This document shows positions 1 to 7,643 of a stretch of DNA of 11,136 nucleotides, piece by piece. How positions within the stretch are numbered: position 1 is the first letter of the stretch; the number at the start of each line of letters is the position of its first letter. Under the pieces are notes generated by a model. The model was not told the origin of the DNA. It saw nothing but the letters and a program-made list of their open reading frames with translations, and made no database searches. This DNA comes from JADGAU01 sp045047105 (GTDB lineage: Bacteria; Pseudomonadota; Gammaproteobacteria; GRL18). The DNA lies in NCBI GenBank assembly GCA_045047105.1, contig JASFYQ010000054.1, forward strand, positions 1 to 11,136, read 5' to 3'. A program made the position numbers and the translations under genes.

Positions 1-51
1 TATCGTTTTTATCGTTAAACAAATTTTTAATTTATGATTTGTTATCTGATG

Positions 52-113
52 GCTCTATTAAAACAGAGTAACTTAATAATCAACTATCCTGAATATGACA
101 AAATTGTAAGGTA
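52..113 (-). promoter_or_regulatory. CusR/CopR-like operator and promoter module, copy 1
   Basis: On the minus strand the site TTACAATTTTGTCAT (95-109) is an imperfect dyad, one base away from the CusR/CopR-type consensus TGACAA-N2-TTGTCAT as I recall it. Its TTGTCA can serve as a -35 (96-101), with a -10-like TATTAA 17 nt further on (73-78). A 32-nt block (82-113) is identical to 7748-7779. A second block around 52-71 (CTCTG, 6-nt loop, TAGAG on the minus strand) is also shared, and the 10-nt gap between the blocks is kept. Transcription would run leftward out of the window, so the regulated gene is not visible. The dyad, duplication and spacing are seen; metal-responsive control is inferred. 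Confidence 0.6.
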
Positions 114-188
114 GCGAATTAAGAGAGTATTTATTCTTCCAATTTTTTTTCTTTTGTTCATATTTCTGTTGTTCAATCTTTCCTTTTA

Positions 189-207
189 CATAACGCCGAA
201 GACGGAC
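189..207 (+). repeat. 19-bp inverted repeat, left copy
   Basis: CATAACGCCGAAGACGGAC is the exact reverse complement of 6749-6767. It is GC-rich within an AT-rich intergenic region. The flanks do not match beyond about 19-20 bases. The two copies face each other across the whole cusCBA-PII block, but their origin is unknown. Confidence 0.6.
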
Positions 208-230
208 TAAAAAATTAAATATATGTTCAG

Positions 231-257
231 GTTATTTAGTTTTCATTCCTAAATAAC
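231..257 (-). terminator. Hairpin after the PII-like gene, possible terminator
   Basis: GTTATTTAG (231-239) and CTAAATAAC (249-257) form a 9-bp stem with a 9-nt loop. It starts immediately after the stop codon of the PII-like gene. A run of six T residues on the minus strand follows about 17 nt later (209-214), not directly, so this is a weak intrinsic terminator or a 3'-end stabilising hairpin for the cus operon transcript. Confidence 0.45.
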
Positions 258-572
258 TTAAGTATTTAATTTTTTAACATTATAAAGTTCTGAAACAGGC
301 TCAATTGCTACCATACCACCTCCTTCAGTCATATCATTAGCCAATTGAGATAAAACCTGAGCAATGCTTTGTGCATGCTCGTAAGTGGTATAGATTTCAA
401 TTTTCATGCCCTCAGAAAAACCACAATCACTATAGGCATTGTGGTAGTCACCAAACCCTTGAACAGTACTCACTGAAACACCCGGAAGATCCAGTTTTTT
501 CATCTCAGATTGAATGGATTTAAAATCTAAAATATCCATAATAGCAACCACTTTACTAAATTGTTGCGCCAT
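258..572 (-). CDS. PII-like signalling protein, last gene of the cus operon
   Basis: A 104-residue cytosolic protein with the PII (GlnB/GlnK) fold signature: an N-terminal beta-alpha unit leading to LPGVSVSTVQGFG (29-41), a short T-loop region (42-56), KIEIY (57-61), and a C-terminal GGGMVAIEPVSELYNV segment (84-99) that matches the strand ending in the family's P-V-x-x-x-x-x-I pattern. The T-loop is much shorter than in GlnB and lacks the uridylylated-tyrosine context. It holds His44, Cys50 and Met56, which could bind metal (inference). PII-like proteins next to heavy-metal RND genes have been described (the group I recall as PII-NG), and context fits: it begins 12 nt after cusA with a good AAGGA ribosome site. 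The likely role is sensing a metal, nucleotide or stress state and adjusting the exporter. The ligand and partner cannot be read from the sequence. Confidence 0.75.
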   Translation of the reverse strand: MAQQFSKVVAIMDILDFKSIQSEMKKLDLPGVSVSTVQGFGDYHNAYSDCGFSEGMKIEIYTTYEHAQSIAQVLSQLANDMTEGGGMVAIEPVSELYNVKKLNT

Positions 573-584
573 AAGTTTTTCCTT

Positions 585-3500
585 TTATTTATTATTGATT
601 ATAGTTTTCAAACCAAATGATTTCCATATAAAATAAATGGCAGGAATAACCAATAAGGTTAAGATAACCGAGCTTATCATTCCACCTATCATTGGTCCTG
701 CAATGCGTTGCATAACTTCAGAACCGGTACCTTCGCCCATCATAATAGGTATTAAACCGACCACAATAGCTGCTACTGTCATCATAATTGGGCGAACACG
801 TTGACCTGAGCCATCAAGTACAGCCTGTTTGACATCTTCTTTAGTTAAACTTCTATGTTCTTTTTTTGCTTTATCTACCAAGGTGTTATACGCCTGGTTA
901 AGGTAAACAAGCATTAACACACCAATTTCTACCGTAACGCCTGCCAAAGCAATAAAACCCACACCCACTGCAACAGACATATCATAGCCTAATATAAACA
1001 TCAGCCAAAAACCGCCTACCAAAGCAAAAGGTAAGGTTCCCATAATAATCAATACTTCAATAATATTACGAAAATTGATATAAAGTAATAAAACAATAAT
1101 TGCCAGAGTAATTGGAACCACGGCAGTTAGACGTTCTTTGGCTCTTACCATATATTCATATTGCCCTGACCAACTGATCGAATACCCGGGAGGCAAATCC
1201 ACTTGCTCAGTAACTATTCGCTGTGCATCTGCCACATAAGATCCCAAGTCACGTCCTTCAATATCAACCAGAGTCCAGCCATTTAATCGAGCATTTTCAC
1301 TTTTTATAGCAGGTGGTCCATCTTCAATGCGTACATCGGCAACATCAGCCAAGGCAATTCGTTGGTTATTTTTAGTCACCAGAGGTAACAGGCGAATTTT
1401 TTCAACCGAATCTCGGTAACTTTGAGGATAGCGAAGATTAATCGGGTAACGTTCTTGTCCCTCAACAGATTGCGCAACCTGCATTCCACCAATAGCCGTC
1501 ATCACCACTTGTTGAATATCCGCAATATTCAAACCATAACGGGCAGCCTTATCCCTGTCTATATGTGCCTTTATATAACGCCCTCCAGCAACACGTTCAG
1601 AATAAACCGATGCGGTGCCTTCTACCTTTTTAAGTACCAATTCCAGACGTTTACCTATTTTTTCAATTTCTTTTAAATCAGGCCCTGCGACTTTTATCCC
1701 CACAGGTGTTTTTATACCGGTTGCTAACATGTCAATACGAGTTTTAATCGGCATTACCCAGGCATTTGTTAATCCAGGAAATTTTACCAGCTTATCCAGT
1801 TCTTTACGCAAACTCTCGCTGGTCACGCCAGGTCTCCATTGAGATTTTGGTTTTAATTGAATGAGTGTTTCAATCATGGTCAGTGGTGCCGGATCGGTTG
1901 CTGAATCTGCACGGCCAATTTTACCAAAGACACTTTTAACTTCAGGCAGCGTTTTTATTAATCTATCCGTCTGTTGTAATAGTTCACGTGCTTTGCCGAT
2001 AGAAATACCTGGATAAGTGGTTGGCATATACATCAGATCACCTTCATCCAGAGGTGGCATAAATTCACTGCCAATATGAGTTACAGGCCATATGCCGATG
2101 GCTAATATAATCATCGCAATAAAGACCATGGTTTTAGGGCCATCCAGGACGGCTTTAATAAGAGGCATGTATATCCAGGTAACCAGCCGATTCACAGGAT
2201 TTTTATGTTCGGGTAAAATCTTTCCACGAACAAAATACCCCATTAAAACAGGAACCAATGTTATGGATAAACCAGCAGCCATTGCCATGGCATAGGTTTT
2301 AGTAAAAGCCAGTGGAGCAAACATTTTCCCTTCTTGAGCTTCTAATGTAAAAACAGGTAAAAAACTCATGGTGATAATTAGCAAAGAGAAAAATAGCGGA
2401 GGGCCCACTTCAACAGAGGCTTCTGCTATAATTTGCCAGCGATTACTATCGGTTAATGGTGTCTTTTCAATGTGTTTATGAACATTCTCAACCATAACAA
2501 TAGCACCATCCACCATGGCCCCGATGGCAATTGCAATTCCCCCCAGCGACATAATATTGGCATTTAATCCTTGCATATGCATAATGATAAAGGCGCCCAG
2601 GATACCAATAGGCAGGCTGAATATAATCACCAGTGAGGAGCGAAAGTGAAATAAGAAAATAGCACAAATTAAGACCACAACAATAAATTCTTCAATGAGT
2701 TTTTCGTATAAATTATCGACCGCATGATTAATCAAGGTAGAGCGATCATAGGTGGTAATAATTTCAACCCCTTCAGGTAAGCCTTTTTTAAGTTCATCTA
2801 ATTTATTTCGAACCAAGGCAATCGTTTTTTGTGCATTTTCACCAAATCGCATCACCACATAGGCACCAACCACTTCACCTTCACCATTGAGTTCAGCAAT
2901 GCCTCGGCGCATTTGCGGACCGGTAATCACATCGGCAATATCTTTTAATTGTAAGGGGGTGCCATTAACATTTAACCCCAGAGGAATTTTTTTAATATCA
3001 TCCACATTTTGTAAATAGCCTGTCACCGAAACCATATATTCTGCTTCACCCATTTCTACCACTGAAGCACCTGTTTCCTGATTGCCTTTATTAATAGCAG
3101 TTTTAATTAAACTTAAGGGAATGTTATAAGCACGTAGTTTTTCGGGATCAACTATAATCTGGTATTGTTTTACCATGCCGCCAATAGTGGCAATTTCTGA
3201 TACGCCGGGCACGGTTTGTAATTCATATTTTAAAAACCAGTCTTGCAGGCTGCGTAACTGGCTAATATCTGTTTTATGGGTTTTATCCACCAGAGCATAA
3301 CCATAAACCCAGCCCACGCCCGTTGCATCGGGACCTAATTGTGATTTAGCATTGGCAGGTAAGGACGAGGCTACCTGACTTAAATATTCCAAAACTCTGG
3401 AACGTGCCCAATAGAGATCGGTGCCTTCTTCAAAAATAACATACACATAAGAGTCACCGAAAAAGGAATAACCCCGAACCGTAACCGCTTTTGGCACCGA

Positions 3501-3722
3501 TAACATGGCTGTGGTTAAGGGGTAGGTGACCTGATCTTCAACCACTTGAGGCGCCTGTCCGGGAAAAGAGGTTTTAACAATAACCTGTACATCAGATAAA
3601 TCAGGTAGAGCATCAATTGGCGTTTGTTTTATTGAATAAATGCCTACTGCAAATAGTACCAGAGTTGATAAAACAATAAAGAAACGATTGCGAATGGACC
3701 AGTAAATTATTGAAGCAATCAC
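585..3722 (-). CDS. cusA: CusA-type Cu(I)/Ag(I) RND efflux pump, inner-membrane subunit
   Basis: Proton-driven inner-membrane pump of the heavy-metal RND (HME) family, 1045 residues, the usual full length. The first membrane helix is at about 12-30, with further helix clusters at about 343-500, 530-546 and 880-1037. The relay aspartate is Asp405 in GAMVDGAIVMVENV, the same number as in E. coli CusA. Met566, Met616 and Met665 reproduce the 50- and 49-residue spacing of the E. coli copper-binding triad (573, 623, 672), which argues for monovalent Cu/Ag rather than Co/Zn/Cd. The start is GTG: it overlaps the cusB stop as TAGTG and has GGGAGG 7 nt upstream, so translation is probably coupled to cusB. 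The gene sits between cusB and a PII-like gene. The frame is intact. Confidence 0.96.
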   Translation of the reverse strand: MIASIIYWSIRNRFFIVLSTLVLFAVGIYSIKQTPIDALPDLSDVQVIVKTSFPGQAPQVVEDQVTYPLTTAMLSVPKAVTVRGYSFFGDSYVYVIFEEGTDLYWARSRVLEYLSQVASSLPANAKSQLGPDATGVGWVYGYALVDKTHKTDISQLRSLQDWFLKYELQTVPGVSEIATIGGMVKQYQIIVDPEKLRAYNIPLSLIKTAINKGNQETGASVVEMGEAEYMVSVTGYLQNVDDIKKIPLGLNVNGTPLQLKDIADVITGPQMRRGIAELNGEGEVVGAYVVMRFGENAQKTIALVRNKLDELKKGLPEGVEIITTYDRSTLINHAVDNLYEKLIEEFIVVVLICAIFLFHFRSSLVIIFSLPIGILGAFIIMHMQGLNANIMSLGGIAIAIGAMVDGAIVMVENVHKHIEKTPLTDSNRWQIIAEASVEVGPPLFFSLLIITMSFLPVFTLEAQEGKMFAPLAFTKTYAMAMAAGLSITLVPVLMGYFVRGKILPEHKNPVNRLVTWIYMPLIKAVLDGPKTMVFIAMIILAIGIWPVTHIGSEFMPPLDEGDLMYMPTTYPGISIGKARELLQQTDRLIKTLPEVKSVFGKIGRADSATDPAPLTMIETLIQLKPKSQWRPGVTSESLRKELDKLVKFPGLTNAWVMPIKTRIDMLATGIKTPVGIKVAGPDLKEIEKIGKRLELVLKKVEGTASVYSERVAGGRYIKAHIDRDKAARYGLNIADIQQVVMTAIGGMQVAQSVEGQERYPINLRYPQSYRDSVEKIRLLPLVTKNNQRIALADVADVRIEDGPPAIKSENARLNGWTLVDIEGRDLGSYVADAQRIVTEQVDLPPGYSISWSGQYEYMVRAKERLTAVVPITLAIIVLLLYINFRNIIEVLIIMGTLPFALVGGFWLMFILGYDMSVAVGVGFIALAGVTVEIGVLMLVYLNQAYNTLVDKAKKEHRSLTKEDVKQAVLDGSGQRVRPIMMTVAAIVVGLIPIMMGEGTGSEVMQRIAGPMIGGMISSVILTLLVIPAIYFIWKSFGLKTIINNK

Positions 3723-5230
3723 TATAATGCCTCCCTGTTGATCTCAATAATTTCAATAGAACCATCATCGTGTTTCTCTACTAAAAAATTAATTTTTTGT
3801 TTTGCCTGCAATGTGCCAATATCTAGATCTTTGTCCACAGGAAAGTCCATTAACATATCAGGCCACCCCCAAACAGTAACCGCTTTATGTTGAATGGTCA
3901 GCATTGAGTGTGCTGCCATTACATCCACAATTTCACCTTCAATCCATGCCTGTTTATTATCTGCAGGTGCTTCCTTAGCCTGCATAGCATCCATCTTCTC
4001 AGGCTCTTCCATTCGCTCAAATGCGGCGGTTAAACTGGATTCAGAATCAATTAAAAATTGTGCGGAGGTCACAATTTGTTCACCTTCTTTAAGTCCTTTT
4101 ACAATTTCAATATAAGCACCACTTTCACTTCCTGTTTTAACGGCGACGGATACAAATTTTCCTTCACCTAACGATTTAACTACTCGTTCCATCGTGCCAC
4201 TGCGGATAATAGCTTCTCGTTTTACTAATAAAACGTCTTTATTAAAGCTGCTGTGGATGGTTAAAGTAGAAAACATATTGGGTTTTAGTAATTCTTCAGG
4301 ATTATTAAAACGAATACGCACTCTCAAGGTTCTGGTTTTTTTGTCCAGTGTGGGATAAATGTAATCTACAATGCCTTTCCAGTTTTTTTGTGGGAAAGCA
4401 GCAACGCTCATATCGACTGTTTGGCCTTTTTTGACCCAACCACTTTGCCTTTCAAATACTTCGGCTATGACCCAAACGGTATTTATTTGGGCAATACTTA
4501 AAACATCCATGGCGGGTTTCACATACATTCCCTGGCGAATATTCATTTTTGAAATAAAACCATTGTGTTTGGCATAATAGGCAATGCGCTGATTAATTTT
4601 ACGTGTTTTTTGCAGTTGTTTAATTTGTCCACGAGGAATTCCTAAGGAGATAAGGCGGTCTTTAGACGCTTTTATTAAGATGGTATTGCCGCTTTTTAAG
4701 GCGGTAACATATTCTTCCTGAGCATTGACCAGTTGGGGGCTATACAATTCGAATAATTTTTGACCTTTTTTTACCACCTCTCCCAATGTTTTAACGGATA
4801 ATTTTTCCACCCAGCCATCGACTCGAGTATGTAAATGGTAGAGTTTTTCTTCATCAAAACCAATATAACCCACGGTATTAATTTCTCTGTCCAGTGGTGC
4901 CTTTTTTACTTGAGCAACACGCACGCCCAGATTATTTTGCACGACAGCCGAAATTTTTACCACCCCATCTTCGGTGGCTTCTGCTGCATAAACAGGTACT
5001 AAATCCATTCCCATGGGTGATTTGCCTGCTTTATCACGACGGTAGTTAGCATCCATGGGGGCAACCCAATAGAGTATTTTGTCACCTCCATCATCATCTG
5101 CTGCAGATGATTCATCTGCAACTGAGGTAATTCCAGCTAATTGCAATTGCTGGGAAACAAAGGGTTGTGCAAAATAGCCACCAGCAAGGCCACTACTCAA
5201 TATAATAAAACTGGATAATAGTTTATTCAT
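3722..5230 (-). CDS. cusB: CusB periplasmic adaptor with fused C-terminal CusF domain
   Basis: Membrane-fusion protein linking CusA to the outer-membrane channel, 502 residues. An N-terminal export or anchor helix (4-20) and an acidic linker precede a heavy-metal-binding segment at about 53-81 (YWVAPMD, then SPMGMDLVPVY), whose methionines correspond to the CusB metal site. Barrel-sandwich and hairpin regions follow (about 115-245), then beta-barrel and membrane-proximal domains (to about 405). After a Met/Glu-rich linker, residues 428-498 form a CusF-like OB domain in which His448, Trp456, Met459 and Met461 match the spacing of E. coli CusF His36, Trp44, Met47 and Met49. The Cu(I)/Ag(I) chaperone is therefore tethered to the adaptor. 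An AAGGA ribosome site supports the ATG. It lies 40 nt after cusC and overlaps cusA by 1 nt. Confidence 0.95.
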   Translation of the reverse strand: MNKLLSSFIILSSGLAGGYFAQPFVSQQLQLAGITSVADESSAADDDGGDKILYWVAPMDANYRRDKAGKSPMGMDLVPVYAAEATEDGVVKISAVVQNNLGVRVAQVKKAPLDREINTVGYIGFDEEKLYHLHTRVDGWVEKLSVKTLGEVVKKGQKLFELYSPQLVNAQEEYVTALKSGNTILIKASKDRLISLGIPRGQIKQLQKTRKINQRIAYYAKHNGFISKMNIRQGMYVKPAMDVLSIAQINTVWVIAEVFERQSGWVKKGQTVDMSVAAFPQKNWKGIVDYIYPTLDKKTRTLRVRIRFNNPEELLKPNMFSTLTIHSSFNKDVLLVKREAIIRSGTMERVVKSLGEGKFVSVAVKTGSESGAYIEIVKGLKEGEQIVTSAQFLIDSESSLTAAFERMEEPEKMDAMQAKEAPADNKQAWIEGEIVDVMAAHSMLTIQHKAVTVWGWPDMLMDFPVDKDLDIGTLQAKQKINFLVEKHDDGSIEIIEINREAL

Positions 5231-5270
5231 AAATTTTCCTTTATATAGCTAGGCTTGAAGCCAGAAATTA

Positions 5271-6620
5271 TTAATTTTGTAAGGTGGATTGTCTGGGCAT
5301 AAAATAAAGCATTTTTGATCGGCTTTGTAAATGATCGACTGCAATGCGCCTCTCATCCAGCTTGACATTTAAATTATCAATATGCGCTCGCATCACATCG
5401 GAAAAATCACCTCGATCTGACTGATATGCAAGTAAAGATGCGGTTGTCTGTTGTTCTGCCTGGGGTAAAAGTAAGCGATTATAGAGTTGGTGTCTTTTTG
5501 TTAGCTGCACTTCATTACTTATTTCCTGCTGTAGTTGTGATACCAGTTGGTGTAATAATTCAATACGTTTGTCTTTTAATGACTGATAAGCATGTTCTTT
5601 GGCCAAACGTTTTTTATCTTGTCTATTAGCGGTAAATAAGGGTAAATCAAAGGTAACGCCTGCTGAAATAAAATCACTGCGGCTTTGACCATTCGGATTA
5701 TTGTCCCGATAACCATAACTGACATTAAGCCCCCAACCTGGTTTATAGGCTTCACTTGCTAGCTCGATGTCTTTACGACTTACCTCAATTTGTTTATCTA
5801 TTTGCTGAATTTTTGGATGTTCACTAAGTAACTGGCTTAATTGGACAAAACTTTCATCCGCTTGAATATTTAGAGATTGTGCTTGTAATTGTTTAGGCAT
5901 TTCAATGGCTGGTAACTCAGCAATTAAAGGAGTATAACTGTTTGTTTCACCAATCCAGCGTGATAGTTTAGAACGCTGGGTATTAATTTTTTGGGTAATT
6001 TTAACTAAGCGATCATCTAATCGACTGAGTTCTAGTTGGGCTCGAATAAGATCCTGCTGGTTATTGCGGCCAACTGAAAACAATGATTGTACAATTTCAA
6101 CTAATTGAGAAAATAATTTTTTATTCTGGCTAATGGTTTTTTTTGCCTGCTCCCAGTAAAAAATTTCTAAATAGGTTAAACGTACCTCTTTTAAAATAGT
6201 CAATTTACGTTCTGACATTTTAATTAAAAGCAGTTGTGACTTTTTTTGCTTTTTTTGTTGTTTTAAATCCAGTGTTTTACCCGCAGGAAATTGTTGTGTG
6301 ATGCCCACTTTAAACTGGGTCATATTCTCCTGATCAAAATTAAAAGTATCCGTGGGTAAGTTTGCTAGACTGACCTGCATTTTAGGATCCATTAGTTGAC
6401 CATCTGCTATGGCTTGTTCTGACAATGCCTGAGATTGCCATTGTTGACTGATTAAACCGGGCTCATTTTGTAGTGATACCTGTTCAACATACGCTAATGT
6501 CAATCTATTTCCAGCTATTTGGGCAGAAAATACTGGCTGAGAAAATGATAAAAACACAGCCATATTTAAACCTAATAACTGAGTTGAAATTTGTTTGTTG
6601 AATACTTTTTTGATGAACAT
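5271..6620 (-). CDS. cusC: CusC-like outer-membrane efflux channel (TolC superfamily)
   Basis: Outer-membrane factor of the tripartite exporter, 449 residues, normal for the family. It has an N-terminal signal peptide (about 1-33, ending near PVFSA-Q). Unlike E. coli CusC there is no lipobox cysteine, so it is probably not a lipoprotein. The body shows the two-fold TolC pattern: long polar helices rich in Gln/Lys/Leu (about 48-75 and 115-215; then 250-290 and 335-440), with beta-strand stretches such as WGLNVSYGYRDN and DFISAGVTFDLPLF (about 297-330) for the barrel. AGGAG lies 6 nt before the ATG. It is the first gene of the cus operon, and its upstream region (6621-6896) holds a MITE-like element but no clear CusR box. 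The symbol is given by position and partners; substrate specificity lies in CusA and CusB. Confidence 0.9.
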   Translation of the reverse strand: MFIKKVFNKQISTQLLGLNMAVFLSFSQPVFSAQIAGNRLTLAYVEQVSLQNEPGLISQQWQSQALSEQAIADGQLMDPKMQVSLANLPTDTFNFDQENMTQFKVGITQQFPAGKTLDLKQQKKQKKSQLLLIKMSERKLTILKEVRLTYLEIFYWEQAKKTISQNKKLFSQLVEIVQSLFSVGRNNQQDLIRAQLELSRLDDRLVKITQKINTQRSKLSRWIGETNSYTPLIAELPAIEMPKQLQAQSLNIQADESFVQLSQLLSEHPKIQQIDKQIEVSRKDIELASEAYKPGWGLNVSYGYRDNNPNGQSRSDFISAGVTFDLPLFTANRQDKKRLAKEHAYQSLKDKRIELLHQLVSQLQQEISNEVQLTKRHQLYNRLLLPQAEQQTTASLLAYQSDRGDFSDVMRAHIDNLNVKLDERRIAVDHLQSRSKMLYFMPRQSTLQN

Positions 6621-6680
6621 CTTAAACTCCTGACTATATATTTTAACAAGCTATTAAAAAAACCAGAGCTAATTTTTACC

Positions 6681-6866
6681 TTAGGAACGTTCACCAAATA
6701 ACGTAAACAATTGACTTGTTTTTTCTCCTCGTGGAGCCTTCTCTTGGTGTCCGTCTTCGGCGTTATGAAAATAGTATGTAGGGTGGCTACACACTTATTT
6801 TAATGTCTTGAAGACAAACAAAAAACCTAAGCCACTTGCTCAAGTTATTTCGTTCACGTTCTTTAG
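6681..6866. mobile_element. MITE-like element with imperfect terminal inverted repeats
   Basis: The left end (TTAGGAACGTTCACCAAATAAC, 6681-6702) and right end (GTTATTTCGTTCACGTTCTT and following TAG, 6844-6866) are imperfect inverted repeats of about 22 bp with roughly 16-17 matching positions. The intervening DNA has no coding potential but contains small dyads: TGTAG-GGTGG-CTACA (6777-6791), TGTCTT-G-AAGACA (6804-6816) and AAACAA-N5-TTGTTT (6705-6721). A third copy of the end sequence lies at 9663-9686. This is consistent with a non-autonomous transposon relic. No target-site duplication is evident, so mobility is unproven. It fills the space between the D/H-repeat gene and cusC, where the cus promoter should be. 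Confidence 0.4.
6749..6767 (-). repeat. 19-bp inverted repeat, right copy
   Basis: GTCCGTCTTCGGCGTTATG is the exact reverse complement of 189-207. It lies inside the MITE-like element upstream of cusC. With its partner it brackets cusCBA and the PII-like gene. Confidence 0.6.
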
Positions 6867-6896
6867 TTCTGGCCATAAAAGCAAGAAAATTTAATC

Positions 6897-7643
6897 TTAT
6901 CTATTCATATTATTATTTGAGCTACTAGTGTCTGTTTCAGGCATATTATCATCTGATGAATTATTACCAGCTTCATTATCATGATAACCATCCCTATCAA
7001 GGTCATCATCATGAAATCCATCCTTATTTAAATCATCATCATGGTAACCATCCATATCAAAATCATCATCATGAAATCCATCCTTATTTACATCATCATC
7101 ATGGTAACCATCTCGATCTCGATCATCATCAGCAAATCCATCCCTATTTAAATCATCATCTGACCAACCATTACCATCAACATCTATATTCATAGATGAA
7201 TCCTGGCCGACTGGAAAATTTAAACTGTGTAATGCTGTATCGCCTCCAATCCAATTATTTGTATCGTAAACATCTGTTCCAGTAGTGACTAAAACCTGAT
7301 ACATTTGATAATTTCCAACAGGAATGGCGGTCGTATCAAATTCTGGTAACAGCATTATTCCATTAAATGATTCAATGGATTCATAAGGTACTGCTTGAAG
7401 AGAAAAACCAACTTGATTTAGAAAATATAAATCTCCTTCACCATTCATTCTATAGGCAATATAGATATCACCTGATTCACTCTGATCAAAACTCATTTGA
7501 GTCGAAATAGAACCTTGGTTATTTGGAAATAATGAACGTTGTGCCGTAAATTCAGAGGCGGATAGGTTAAAATTAACCAGTGATGAAATTAATATAAATG
7601 AAGTAGATAGCGGTATTAAATTTTTTAGTTGTCTTTTTTTCAT
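6897..7643 (-). CDS. Exported protein with Asp/His-rich DxDG repeat tail, putative metal binding
   Basis: 248 residues; I do not recognise a named family for the whole. It has a signal peptide (about 1-30, cleaved near LSAS-E) and a beta-rich domain (about 33-145) with the segments GDIYIAYRM, GDLYFLN and VGNYQMYQVLVTTG. Residues about 152-224 are seven 10-residue repeats of the form D-D-D-x-N/D-x-D-G-F/Y-H-D, alternating F and Y. Each resembles a DxDxDG calcium loop (EF-hand, dockerin or thrombospondin type 3). Histidine follows the aromatic in five units (181, 191, 201, 211, 221), which is unusual for a pure calcium loop and suggests transition-metal binding. The tail is Asn/Ser/Asp-rich. 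AAGGA is 7 nt before the ATG. It is a single gene behind a CusR-like module, flanked by copper operons. A periplasmic or secreted copper, silver or calcium buffer is the inference; function is unproven. Confidence 0.7.
   Translation of the reverse strand: MKKRQLKNLIPLSTSFILISSLVNFNLSASEFTAQRSLFPNNQGSISTQMSFDQSESGDIYIAYRMNGEGDLYFLNQVGFSLQAVPYESIESFNGIMLLPEFDTTAIPVGNYQMYQVLVTTGTDVYDTNNWIGGDTALHSLNFPVGQDSSMNIDVDGNGWSDDDLNRDGFADDDRDRDGYHDDDVNKDGFHDDDFDMDGYHDDDLNKDGFHDDDLDRDGYHDNEAGNNSSDDNMPETDTSSSNNNMNR
6972..7190 (-). repeat. Tandem 30-bp repeats (60-bp higher-order unit) coding D/H-rich decapeptides
   Basis: Seven 30-bp units, one per 10 residues, encode the DDDxNxDGFHD-type array. Neighbouring units differ, but units two apart are almost the same in DNA (for example the segments starting near 7009, 7069 and 7129), so the real period is 60 bp and the array probably grew by duplicating pairs. 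Copy number may vary between strains. Confidence 0.8.

Noticed and set aside
76..231. Minus-strand open frame with VRLRRYVKGKIEQQ, possibly a gene remnant
   Set aside because: It has no start codon, is basic and low in complexity, and runs through the conserved promoter module. The frame is about 50 codons and probably fortuitous.
6749..6767. Integron attC-like core (GCGTTATG) in the 19-bp repeat
   Set aside because: The bases do not fit the GTTRRRY/RYYYAAC pair, no folded attC partner is nearby and no integrase is visible.
6804..6850. Terminator for the D/H-repeat gene (ACTTGAGCAAGT followed by T6 on the minus strand)
   Set aside because: The stem is only about 5 bp with a very small loop, and the T-run is some distance away. 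It is too weak to annotate.
6956..7195. Plus-strand open frame rich in histidine (HHH clusters, HPYLNHH)
   Set aside because: It is the antisense shadow of the D/H repeat: Asp codons GAT read as ATC, or as CAT in a shifted frame, on the other strand. It has no ribosome site, and the minus-strand gene has a signal peptide and good start signals.
7500..7530. GTTATTTGG...GAACGTT resembling the dispersed repeat
   Set aside because: It lies within the coding sequence of the exported protein, has extra bases between the two parts and is explained by codons.
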